Positions 1 through 6,308 of a stretch of DNA of 6,402 nucleotides are shown in pieces. Under the pieces are notes generated by a model. That model saw nothing but the letters and a program-made list of their open reading frames with translations, did no database searches and was not told the DNA's origin. The position numbers were made by a program, and so were the translations under genes. Positions within the stretch are counted from its first letter, which is position 1, and every line of letters begins with the position of its first letter. Origin of the DNA: Phascolarctobacterium sp. (GTDB taxonomy: Bacteria > Bacillota > Negativicutes > Acidaminococcales > Acidaminococcaceae); the NCBI GenBank assembly GCA_024405645.1, contig JAKSOJ010000074.1:1-6402 (forward strand), in the 5' to 3' direction.

Positions 1-32
1 GCTTCGCAAACGCGATCTTTAATTTCGATCAT
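1..32 (-). CDS. 5' end of an unidentified gene (partial, cut by window edge)
   Basis: Only the first 10 codons and two bases of the eleventh (GC-, alanine whatever the third base) are present, reading MIEIKDRVCE(A). The ATG at 32-30 is chosen because an exceptionally strong Shine-Dalgarno sequence, AAGGAGGAAGG at 48-38, sits 5 nt upstream. The gene points the same way as the valS operon but is separated from it by a terminator and about 600 nt with its own promoter candidates, so it probably starts a new transcription unit. Too little protein is visible to name a family. The start itself is well supported. Confidence 0.7.
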   Translation of the reverse strand, partial: MIEIKDRVCE

Positions 33-37
33 TTTTA

Positions 38-48
38 CCTTCCTCCTT
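38..48 (-). promoter_or_regulatory. Strong ribosome binding site for the gene starting at 32
   Basis: On the minus strand this reads AAGGAGGAAGG, which contains the full AGGAGG anti-16S core, 5 nt before ATG. It is the best ribosome binding site in the window and it decides the start of the truncated gene. Confidence 0.85.
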
Positions 49-55
49 GAAATGG

Positions 56-106
56 TTTGGACTTTCTGTCCAAAAATATAATTTGCTTATTGGTTGGCCC
101 AATAAG
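56..106 (-). promoter_or_regulatory. Two hairpins in the 5' leader of the gene starting at 32
   Basis: Two perfect inverted repeats lie just upstream of the ribosome binding site. Hairpin A is an 8-bp stem, CTTATTGG/CCAATAAG, pairing 106-99 with 93-86 around a 5-nt loop. Hairpin B is a 7-bp stem, TTTGGAC/GTCCAAA, pairing 74-68 with 62-56 around the loop AGAAA, and it ends 7 nt before the Shine-Dalgarno sequence. Neither is followed by a clean U-tract, so they do not look like terminators. They could stabilise the transcript, bind a regulator or belong to a larger folded leader. The pairing is read directly; the function is not known. Confidence 0.5.
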
Positions 107-222
107 AATATTACCAAAATTTCTCGAGTATAAACCCGCTACAAGGACATATTCTACAAAAAGGCACAGAATCCTGCTAGCATTCGCACCTATTCGTAAA
201 ATTTGTAGTTTGAAAAATTTTG

Positions 223-251
223 CTTATACACATTATAACACATAATGGCAA
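223..251 (-). promoter_or_regulatory. Candidate sigma-A promoter for the gene starting at 32
   Basis: On the minus strand there is TTGCCA (251-246), a 17-bp spacer and TATAAG (228-223). Each box matches 5 of 6 consensus bases at ideal spacing. A perfect TATAAT preceded by TGT (240-232, an extended -10) lies inside the spacer and could act as an alternative. Transcription from about position 216 would give a leader of roughly 185 nt before the ATG at 32. AT-rich DNA produces chance matches, but this is the best pair in the intergenic region. Confidence 0.5.
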
Positions 252-314
252 ATTGCACATCATTCAATTAAAAATTTTTATGTATACAAAAGGTTCCAAA
301 CTCACCGCTCCAAT

Positions 315-343
315 ATAATACTAAAAAAAATGTAACATTGCAA
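315..343 (-). promoter_or_regulatory. Second, upstream promoter candidate for the gene starting at 32
   Basis: TTGCAA (343-338), a 17-bp spacer containing an 8-T run, and TATTAT (320-315) are present on the minus strand, matching 4 of 6 and 5 of 6 consensus bases. It is in tandem with the candidate at 251-223 and would add about 90 nt to the leader. The support is weaker and rests only on box match and spacing. Confidence 0.3.
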
Positions 344-454
344 GTGCTTTTTTGTAAAGTTTTTATCAAATATTCGCTCCACCGCGGATATAAGCCTCTA
401 AAATGTAGTAAAATTTCAGTACATTTAAAATCAGAGTACATTCTATCTTTTATC

Positions 455-472
455 AATAGACATCTGTCTATT
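455..472. promoter_or_regulatory. Operator-like inverted repeat overlapping a TATAAT
   Basis: AATAGACA-TC-TGTCTATT is an inverted repeat with perfect 8-bp arms and a 2-nt centre. Its size and symmetry resemble the sites bound by dimeric helix-turn-helix repressors such as TetR-type regulators. A minus-strand TATAAT (475-470) overlaps its right edge, but no good -35 box lies at 16-18 bp. No gene follows closely on either strand, so the target is unclear. The symmetry is read directly; the operator role is inferred. Confidence 0.35.
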
Positions 473-570
473 ATAAGTATTCAACTTTTGTTTATATAAA
501 TAAAATCAGTATTAAAATCTTTCAAAAGAAATTTTAGTGTAAGTCAACTATACATTCAGAAAATATGCTA

Positions 571-608
571 AAAAAAGAAGAAATTCTGCATTTTTCAGCA
601 GAATTTCT
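571..608 (-). terminator. Intrinsic terminator of the valS-folC-ligase operon
   Basis: On the minus strand the 11-bp stem AGAAATTCTGC/GCAGAATTTCT pairs 608-598 with 589-579 around an 8-nt loop. It is followed at once by a U-rich run (TCTTTTTTT, 579-571). It begins 31 nt after the TAA of the ligase-type gene. The position and structure fit a Rho-independent terminator closing the operon. Confidence 0.85.
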
Positions 609-639
609 CCCTCAAAAAACAAGTTATGAAACTATTTCA

Positions 640-1944
640 TTATTTTTTCATGTTTATGGTGTTGAGTCGGTAGCAAATCATAGTGAGAATACCTGTAAGC
701 CAAAATAAGCAACCCATTTGTGTATTGAAGTAGACATGATCTGTAAGTCCCCCAACCGCAATACCAATGGAAGCCATACAATAGCTCATTCCCATTGCCT
801 TAAACCAGGGTGCAACCCCTTCGTGAGAAAGCTTGTACGCACTGCGGAACATCATTCCCCAAACAAAGAGAAAAGTAAGAAAACCATGTACGCCCAATTC
901 TGACCAAACATTCAAGAAAATATTGTGACAGTGATACATAATTACACTTGTATCATCCAAATAGAAATTGTATTCTGGATAAACAAAACGATATCCATAC
1001 CACCCTATTCCTAAAGGAAAATCTTGAATAATTGCTAAAGTGCTTTCTATGTAGGCAATGCGCAAAGCAGCAGATGTATCTTCACCACTTGTAATAGAAC
1101 TAAATCTTTGGATAACAGCTCTACCACCTATTGCCAATCCAATCAATCCTGCCATAGAAACCGGCACGATTGCTTTTCTGCAAAACATTCCACAAAACGC
1201 CAAAAGCATAACCACAGCAGCAATCCAATTGCCTCTAGAATAAGTGTAGACAAGACACACCAAAGCCAATGTACCAGTAACAGCTAGTAAAATTCCTAGG
1301 CGTTTGTAATCACGATAGAAATTATAAAAGAACCCTACTGTAAAAGCTATAACCAAAACTAGGTAGCCACCCAATATATTGGGGTTAACCAAAGTCGAAT
1401 AAACCCTAACTTTTAGATCAGGAAATTGGTCTGGGTCAACCCAAATGCCTTCGCCAGTAATGCCAAGAATCTTTTGAGCAATGCCAATTACGCTAACCAA
1501 AATGGAAACTACAAGCATGACAGTAACCATTTGCAAAGGTCTAGGCATAGCCAAAAACTTTTCCTTGATAGTTTCTCCACCAGCAGTTTTGGCTTTATCA
1601 TAAGTTTCTGCATCTAGTAGTCCGTATCTTAATAAAACGTAGATAAGACCTACATATTGTCCGATAACATAGACGGCATTCCAGCTGGACAAAAACTTAT
1701 CCCTAGAAAAAAAGATGCTAAAAATAACAATTGCAAGTAATACGTAGAGCGAATTTTGCTGCCAATTATCTAAAATTTTAGGTGTCGATTTTTCTTTAAA
1801 TCGAGAAACAAAAAGCGCCATACAAAAATTTATAGCAATAAGTCCAGCAGTCAACTCCTGCTTCAAAGGAATAACAGCTACAGTTAGCAACAATATATAA
1901 TATATGTACTTGTCAAATTTCTCTGCTAAATTTTGTAGATTCAT
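640..1944 (-). CDS. O-antigen ligase family (WaaL/Wzy_C-type) membrane protein
   Basis: This is a 434-residue polytopic inner-membrane protein with about 10-12 hydrophobic segments (roughly residues 13-28, 33-47, 65-80, 90-107, 137-158, 189-207, 215-234, 239-254, 258-275, 352-367, 385-402 and 408-425). Family landmarks are NPNILGGY (187-194), YSRGNW (235-240) with the arginine typical of the domain, and a large hydrophilic loop (about 280-350) holding GIGWYGYRF (312-320) and HCHNIFLNVWSELGVHG (338-354). Relatives join undecaprenyl-linked polysaccharide to lipid A-core at the periplasmic face, or polymerise O-units. The sequence cannot separate ligase, polymerase or protein-glycosylating roles. 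The ATG lies 3 nt after the folC TAG and has no good Shine-Dalgarno sequence, so translation is probably coupled to folC. The terminator follows directly. No other envelope gene is visible beside it, so the substrate is unknown. Confidence 0.85.
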   Translation of the reverse strand: MNLQNLAEKFDKYIYYILLLTVAVIPLKQELTAGLIAINFCMALFVSRFKEKSTPKILDNWQQNSLYVLLAIVIFSIFFSRDKFLSSWNAVYVIGQYVGLIYVLLRYGLLDAETYDKAKTAGGETIKEKFLAMPRPLQMVTVMLVVSILVSVIGIAQKILGITGEGIWVDPDQFPDLKVRVYSTLVNPNILGGYLVLVIAFTVGFFYNFYRDYKRLGILLAVTGTLALVCLVYTYSRGNWIAAVVMLLAFCGMFCRKAIVPVSMAGLIGLAIGGRAVIQRFSSITSGEDTSAALRIAYIESTLAIIQDFPLGIGWYGYRFVYPEYNFYLDDTSVIMYHCHNIFLNVWSELGVHGFLTFLFVWGMMFRSAYKLSHEGVAPWFKAMGMSYCMASIGIAVGGLTDHVYFNTQMGCLFWLTGILTMICYRLNTINMKK

Positions 1945-1947
1945 AAA

Positions 1948-3252
1948 CTAATTGAGTTGTTCTCTTGCTTCTAAAAGCATTTTCTTAAATTCACCGACGA
2001 GGTAGAGACTACCACATACACAAACTACTCCATTCTCGCCTGCTTCGGACAATGCTTTATCATAGGCTTCGCTTAAAGATTCCATAGGAATTGCATTGGG
2101 ACCGATAAGTGTAGCTAAATCTTTCGCTTCAGCAGCACGGACGCCTTGATCTGCACGCACTGCATAAACCTTGTCGTTGGGCTTTATGAGAATATTGATA
2201 ACGCCACTCATATCTTTATCTCCCATCATGCCAAAAACAAAGTTTACGTTTTGTCCAAGATAATATTTATCTAAAGCGTTTCTGAGTGCTTCAGCTCCGT
2301 TAGGATTGTGAGCCCCATCAAGAATAATGTCGGGATTTTGATGAATGCGTTCTAAACGACCAGGCCACAAAGTATTTGCAACACCAATATGAAGAGCCAA
2401 TTCGTTAATACGAGCATCTTGCTTGGAAACTAATTTAGCTGCAACAATTGCAAGACTAGTATTTTTTATTTGATGTTCACCTGGCAACTTGATTTCGTAT
2501 TCACTTTGATAGAAATCTCCAGCATGCAGGATGAACTTTTGCCCATCCATAGAGCTAGAAACTTCTTCACCCCAGAACGCTTTACCATACAAATATACAG
2601 GAGCTTCTTTAAACATTGCAAAGGTTACAATAGGCCCCAGTGCATTATTCCCCTCTGCAGCAGTTACTACAGGAACTTTCTCCTTGATAATACCAGCCTT
2701 TTGCATAGCAATACGTTCAATAGAATTACCAAGTCTTTCATCGTGGTCCATAGCTACATTAGTAATAACACTCACTACGGGAGTAATGATATTGGTAGAA
2801 TCCCAGAGTCCACCCATACCAACTTCAATAACTGCATAATCAACCTTTTGCAAATAAAAATATAAAAAAGCAGCTGCAGTTAAAATTTCGAACTGAGTGG
2901 GTTGGTCACAAACACCTTTTTTAACAACACTATCAGCTGCAACTTTCACTGCGGTTATAGCCATGGAAAAATCGTCATCAGAAATATCATTACCATTAAT
3001 GGTAATGCGTTCGTTGTATTTTACAAGATGGGGAGAAGTAAACTTTCCCACCTTGAGATTAGCAGCCAATAAAATATTAGTAATCATGCTAGCAACAGAA
3101 CCTTTACCGTTGGTTCCTGTAACATGCACAGTTTTGATTTTCTGTTCAGGATTATCCAGTTCTCGAAGCAAACCTTCGATGCGTTCCATTCCTAAACGAA
3201 TGCCAAATTTACCAAGACTATCTAGATAATCAAGGCTTTCTGTATAATTCAT
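1948..3252 (-). CDS. folC: Folylpolyglutamate synthase / dihydrofolate synthase FolC
   Basis: FolC is a cytoplasmic Mur-ligase-type enzyme that uses ATP to join glutamate to dihydropteroate and to add further glutamates to folates. The length, 434 aa, is normal. Visible motifs in order are: P-loop TGTNGKGS (45-52), SPHL (73-76) and ERI (81-83) of the omega-loop region, EVGMGGLWDSTN (143-154), DH (169-170), KAGIIK (185-190, containing the lysine usually carbamylated), WPGRLE (297-302), LDGAHNP (311-317), GMMGDKD (341-347) and GSLYLVGE (414-421). The central ATPase domain covers about 40-295 and the C-terminal Mur-ligase domain about 296-434. The usual GGRLD is GGLWD here. The start is ATG with GGAG 6 nt upstream (3262-3259). 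It lies 60 nt after valS, a common Firmicutes pairing, and probably shares its T-box-controlled transcript. Whether it has both activities cannot be told from motifs alone. Confidence 0.95.
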   Translation of the reverse strand: MNYTESLDYLDSLGKFGIRLGMERIEGLLRELDNPEQKIKTVHVTGTNGKGSVASMITNILLAANLKVGKFTSPHLVKYNERITINGNDISDDDFSMAITAVKVAADSVVKKGVCDQPTQFEILTAAAFLYFYLQKVDYAVIEVGMGGLWDSTNIITPVVSVITNVAMDHDERLGNSIERIAMQKAGIIKEKVPVVTAAEGNNALGPIVTFAMFKEAPVYLYGKAFWGEEVSSSMDGQKFILHAGDFYQSEYEIKLPGEHQIKNTSLAIVAAKLVSKQDARINELALHIGVANTLWPGRLERIHQNPDIILDGAHNPNGAEALRNALDKYYLGQNVNFVFGMMGDKDMSGVINILIKPNDKVYAVRADQGVRAAEAKDLATLIGPNAIPMESLSEAYDKALSEAGENGVVCVCGSLYLVGEFKKMLLEAREQLN

Positions 3253-3275
3253 ACTTATCTCCGTAAATAGATGTG

Positions 3276-3300
3276 GGGGCCACCATAATTAGGCGGCCCC
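3276..3300 (-). promoter_or_regulatory. GC-rich intercistronic hairpin between valS and folC
   Basis: On the minus strand GGGGCCGCC (3300-3292) pairs with GGTGGCCCC (3284-3276) around the loop TAATTAT, giving 9 bp with one G-U pair. It begins 12 nt after the valS stop and ends 13 nt before the folC Shine-Dalgarno sequence. The next bases are CACATCTATTT with no U-tract, so it is not a standard terminator. A 3'-end-protecting or processing element, or partial attenuation, are possible roles. Confidence 0.6.
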
Positions 3301-3312
3301 GTTTAATTATAA

Positions 3313-5967
3313 TCAAAGAGTTTTCAGATATTCAAGACGTTCCAGAATAGCAGCTTTCTTTTGATTCAATTCTTCAGCTTTTGCTTTTTCCTTAACAATA
3401 ACTGCTTCAGGAGCTTTTGCCAAGAAGCCTTCATTGACCAGCTTACCTTCAACACGGGAAAGTTCTTTGTCAATAACAGCCAGTTCTTTAGAAAGACGAG
3501 CATTTTCTTTTTCAACGTCGATAAGACCTGCGAGAGGCAAATATACTTCTACACCACTTACAACAGTTGCCATAGCATTTTCAGGTTTTGCTGCTTCTGC
3601 ATCAAGAACGGTAAGGTCGCTAATAGCACCCATGAGGTGAATATAGTTTTCATTTGCTTCAATACCTGCTTTAAGATCAGCAGCTGCAAGAAGGATTGCA
3701 GGAACTTTCTTTCCAGGAGGTACATTAACTTCTGCACGCATGTTACGAATAGCTTTAATGCTGTCCATGATTGCGTTCATCAAGCGTTCTGCTTCATCAT
3801 CCATAAGCTCTTCTTTAGCAAAAGGCCAAGCGGATACCATAATGCTTTGGTCCTTATGTGGCAAGCATTGATAAATTTCTTCGGTGATGAAAGGCATATA
3901 AGGATGGAGAAGTTGCATAGCACTTACGAGTACAGTGGAAAGTACATGTTGAGCGGTTGCACGTTCAGCAGCATTTTCTTTATTGTACAGACGAGGTTTA
4001 GCAAGTTCGATATACCAGTCGCAAACTTCGCCCCAGATGAAGTCATAAATCATACGACCAGCTTCACCCAGTTCAAATTTTTCCAGCATATTGGTAACAT
4101 CTTGTGCTGTATGTTGCAAACGAGAAAGGATCCATTTATCAGCAAGGGTAAGCGGTGCTTGCTCAGCATTTTCGTCATAGCCTTCCATATTCATGAGGGC
4201 GAAACGAGATGCGTTCCAAATCTTGTTAGCAAAGTTACGAGTGGATTCTACACGTTCCCAATAGAAACGCATATCATTACCAGGAGTATTACCGGTGATG
4301 AGCATGAAGCGAAGGGTATCTGCGCCATATTTCTCGATAACTTCAAGAGGATCGATACCATTGCCAAGAGATTTGGACATCTTACGGCCTTGGCTATCGC
4401 GAACAAGACCATGGATGAATACTTTATCAAAGGGTTGTTCATGAATAAACTCTTCGGTCATGAAAATCATACGTGCAACCCAGAAGAAGATAATATCGTA
4501 GCCAGTTACCAATACACTAGTGGGATGGAATTGTTTCAACAATGCAGTTTGTTCAGGCCAGCCCATGGTGCTGAAGGTCCACAGAGCACTACTGAACCAG
4601 GTATCCAATGCATCCTCATCTTGGTGAATATTTGCACTGCCGCATTTGGTGCAGTTATGAAGATCAGTACGAGAGCACATGATTTCACCGCAGTCTTCAC
4701 AATACCAAACAGGAATACGATGACCCCACCAAATTTGACGAGAAATACACCAATCGCGAATGTTTTCCATCCAACCTAAATAGGTTTTGGTAAAACGTTC
4801 AGGAACAAATTGGGTATGACCTTCTTCAACGCAATCAACAGCAGCCTTTACAAGAGGTTGCATTTTTACGAACCATTGGGTAGAAACCAAAGGTTCAATT
4901 ACATGACCGCAACGTTGGCAGTGACCAACAGCATGGGGAGCTTCTTCTTTTTTGATGAAGAGACCCATTTCGGTCAAATCTTTAAGAACATTTTCACGAG
5001 CTTCGTAACGGTCTTGACCTTCATATCGGCCAGATTCAGCGGTCATTTTGCCATCCATACCGATTACAACAACGGTATCGAGGTTTTGGCGAAGACCCAT
5101 TTCATAGTCGTTGGGGTCATGAGCCGGAGTAATTTTTACAGCACCAGTACCAAACTCAATATCTACATAGCTATCTGCAATGATAGGAATTTCACATTCA
5201 CGCAGGGGATGCCATACAGTTTTGCCAACCAAATGGCCATAACGAGGGTCTTCGGGGTTAACTGCGATAGCAGTATCGCCAGGAATAGTTTCCGGACGAG
5301 AAGTTGCGAATTGGAGATACATATCTTCTTCGCCAACTACTTTATATTTGCAATACCAAAGATAGCCTTCGTCATCCTTATGTTCAACTTCGATATCAGA
5401 AAGAGCGGTGTTACAGTTTACGCACCAGTTGGTAATACGAGTACCTTTGTAAATGAGGCCTTTTTCGTATAAGGAACAGAATACTTCGCGAACTGCACGG
5501 CTGCAGCCTTCATCCAAAGTAAAGCGTTTGCGGTCCCAATCGCAAGATACACCTAAATTCTTAAGTTGGTTAATAATGCGATCGCCATATTGGTCCTTCC
5601 ATGCCCATACACGTTTCAGGAATTCTTCACGGCCAAGGTCATAACGAGTCTTGTTTTCTTCTTTTTTCAAAACTTCTTCAACTTTGATTTGAGTTGCAAG
5701 ACCTGCATGGTCATAGCCAGGCATCCACAGAGTATTGTCTCCCATCATACGATGCCAACGAATAAGAATATCTTGCAGGGTGTTATCTAAAGCATGGCCC
5801 ATATGGAGTTGACCAGTGATATTCGGAGGGGGAATAACGATGGAGAAAGGTTTTTTGCCTTCTTCTACTTCAGCATGGAAGAGTTTGTTGTCTTCCCAGA
5901 ATTTGTACCATTTTTTCTCTACGGCCGCTGGGTCGTAAACCTTAGGAATGTTGTGTTCTTCAGCCAC
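3313..5967 (-). CDS. valS: Valyl-tRNA synthetase
   Basis: This is a class I aminoacyl-tRNA synthetase of 884 aa, full length for the family, that charges tRNA-Val in the cytoplasm. The Rossmann catalytic core carries the HIGH-type motif HMGH (55-58, in PPPNITGQLHMGH) and KMSKS (529-533). The CP1 editing domain, which removes mischarged threonine, lies around 155-350 and contains TSRPETIPGDTA (222-233) and PAHDPND (281-287). Cysteine pairs at 182/185, 350/353, 423/426 and 439/442 look like zinc-knuckle ligands. An alpha-helical anticodon-binding domain follows (about 605-750), with the ValRS-type C-terminal coiled coil at about 815-884. The start is GTG (5967-5965). An in-frame TAA lies only two codons upstream (5976-5974), so no earlier start is possible. 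AAAGAGGT (5983-5976) gives the ribosome binding site. It is the first gene of the T-box-controlled operon, consistent with its substrate tRNA being the effector. Confidence 0.98.
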   Translation of the reverse strand: MAEEHNIPKVYDPAAVEKKWYKFWEDNKLFHAEVEEGKKPFSIVIPPPNITGQLHMGHALDNTLQDILIRWHRMMGDNTLWMPGYDHAGLATQIKVEEVLKKEENKTRYDLGREEFLKRVWAWKDQYGDRIINQLKNLGVSCDWDRKRFTLDEGCSRAVREVFCSLYEKGLIYKGTRITNWCVNCNTALSDIEVEHKDDEGYLWYCKYKVVGEEDMYLQFATSRPETIPGDTAIAVNPEDPRYGHLVGKTVWHPLRECEIPIIADSYVDIEFGTGAVKITPAHDPNDYEMGLRQNLDTVVVIGMDGKMTAESGRYEGQDRYEARENVLKDLTEMGLFIKKEEAPHAVGHCQRCGHVIEPLVSTQWFVKMQPLVKAAVDCVEEGHTQFVPERFTKTYLGWMENIRDWCISRQIWWGHRIPVWYCEDCGEIMCSRTDLHNCTKCGSANIHQDEDALDTWFSSALWTFSTMGWPEQTALLKQFHPTSVLVTGYDIIFFWVARMIFMTEEFIHEQPFDKVFIHGLVRDSQGRKMSKSLGNGIDPLEVIEKYGADTLRFMLITGNTPGNDMRFYWERVESTRNFANKIWNASRFALMNMEGYDENAEQAPLTLADKWILSRLQHTAQDVTNMLEKFELGEAGRMIYDFIWGEVCDWYIELAKPRLYNKENAAERATAQHVLSTVLVSAMQLLHPYMPFITEEIYQCLPHKDQSIMVSAWPFAKEELMDDEAERLMNAIMDSIKAIRNMRAEVNVPPGKKVPAILLAAADLKAGIEANENYIHLMGAISDLTVLDAEAAKPENAMATVVSGVEVYLPLAGLIDVEKENARLSKELAVIDKELSRVEGKLVNEGFLAKAPEAVIVKEKAKAEELNQKKAAILERLEYLKTL

Positions 5968-5975
5968 TTGTTGTT

Positions 5976-5983
5976 ACCTCTTT
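5976..5983 (-). promoter_or_regulatory. Ribosome binding site for the GTG start of valS
   Basis: AAAGAGGT ends 8 nt before GTG on the minus strand. Together with the in-frame TAA at 5976-5974, which overlaps it, this fixes the valS start at the GTG. Confidence 0.75.
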
Positions 5984-6020
5984 CTTTATTCTTATCAATT
6001 CACGATAATCAGTTTTACAA

Positions 6021-6057
6021 ATAAAAAACGTCCTATCGTGCTAATCACGACAGGACG
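6021..6057 (-). terminator. T-box regulated intrinsic terminator upstream of valS
   Basis: CGTCCTGTCGTG (6057-6046) pairs with CACGATAGGACG (6040-6029) around the loop ATTAG, giving 12 bp with one G-U pair. TTTTTT (6028-6023) follows. Its 5' arm is the same sequence that the antiterminator uses (CGTCCTGTC, 6057-6049), so the two folds exclude each other. It lies 54 nt before the valS start and stops transcription when tRNA-Val is charged. Confidence 0.92.
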
Positions 6058-6262
6058 CTAATAGTAACGCGGTACCACCTATCTTCTTCGACATATGTCG
6101 AAGCTCTCAAACATTTAACGCATGTATGCGCACTGCCCTACTCCTAGTTCAAGCAGTGAGCTCCCGGACTACAACCATGTTTCCCCTCGTAGCAGTTTTC
6201 ACCAGCTCTGCCTCTCTAAAAAACGATTCCTAACAGGTCCTTCCGTTCTCAGCCTTTGCATT
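6021..6262 (-). promoter_or_regulatory. T-box leader (tRNA-Val sensing) controlling valS-folC-ligase
   Basis: This is an RNA element that binds uncharged tRNA through a codon in stem I and its 3' ACCA end in the antiterminator. In transcript order it shows: the stem I region with GGAC (6240-6237) pairing GTCC (6169-6166), the AGAGAG bulge (6217-6212), the distal GGTGAAAACTG (6203-6193) and a specifier region reading GTT GTA GTC (6175-6167). Next come stem II CACTGC/GCAGTG (6158-6153 with 6136-6131) and stem III CTTCGACATATGTCGAAG (6103-6086). The antiterminator has GATAGG (6083-6078), the bulge TGGTACC (6077-6071) and GCG (6070-6068), pairing with CGTCCTGTC (6057-6049). The TGGT would pair with ACCA of tRNA-Val, whose discriminator base is normally A. 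The exact 5' boundary is approximate. Confidence 0.93.
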
Positions 6263-6278
6263 TGTAATTAACAGCAAT

Positions 6279-6308
6279 ATAGTAACAAATAACCACTGAC
6301 TTTGTCAA
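6279..6308 (-). promoter_or_regulatory. Promoter of the valS operon
   Basis: A perfect -35 box TTGACA (6308-6303) is followed by an 18-bp spacer and TACTAT (6284-6279, 4 of 6 consensus). TATATT (6281-6276) is a better -10 match but lies at an unfavourable 21 bp. Transcription would start near 6272, just before the T-box stem I, giving a leader of about 300 nt. The -35 box lies inside the hairpin at 6318-6286. Confidence 0.65.

Larger units (their letters stand above)
109..570. other. Non-coding AT-rich intergenic stretch
   Basis: No convincing gene is present here. Short open frames on either strand lack a ribosome binding site or a recognisable protein. The contents are the two minus-strand promoter candidates (343-315 and 251-223), the inverted repeat at 455-472, and a leader segment with the spaced motifs GCAGGA (177-172) and TTTTTGTAGAATATG (162-148) on the minus strand. 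The rest is featureless AT-rich spacer between the operon terminator and the next gene. Confidence 0.6.

Noticed and set aside
154..183. Leader peptide MLAGFCAFL on the minus strand
   Set aside because: Its AGGTG is only 3 nt from the ATG and the peptide has no run of a regulatory amino acid, so it is not called as a gene. It is kept only as part of the leader observation.
222..233. TSRPETIPG in the ValRS editing domain as a damaged editing site
   Set aside because: This segment is around residues 222-230 of valS. It differs slightly from TTRPETMLG but keeps the RPET core and GDTA, so it looks like normal family variation. The coordinates given here are residue numbers, not bases.
57..245. 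62-codon open frame on the plus strand at the left end
   Set aside because: It is antisense to the hairpins and leader of the minus-strand gene, has no Shine-Dalgarno sequence and the protein is not recognisable.
314..319. Plus-strand TATAAT as a promoter
   Set aside because: No acceptable -35 box lies at 16-18 bp (AGGTTC at 17) and no plus-strand gene follows. It reflects the AT-rich composition.
268..456. 62-codon open frame on the minus strand in the intergenic region
   Set aside because: It starts with TTG (the first ATG is at codon 6), has no ribosome binding site, crosses a promoter candidate and gives no recognisable protein. It is probably chance.
3276..3300. Intrinsic terminator between valS and folC
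   Set aside because: The hairpin is strong but no U-tract follows on the minus strand. On the plus strand GTTTAATTAT follows, but no plus-strand gene ends there.
3361..4779. 472-codon open frame on the plus strand
   Set aside because: It lies wholly antisense to valS. The translation is rich in Phe, Cys and Thr, as expected from the complement of a conserved coding sequence, and has no domain pattern.
4810..5472. 220-codon open frame on the plus strand
   Set aside because: It is antisense to the valS editing and catalytic regions, with no ribosome binding site or recognisable motif.
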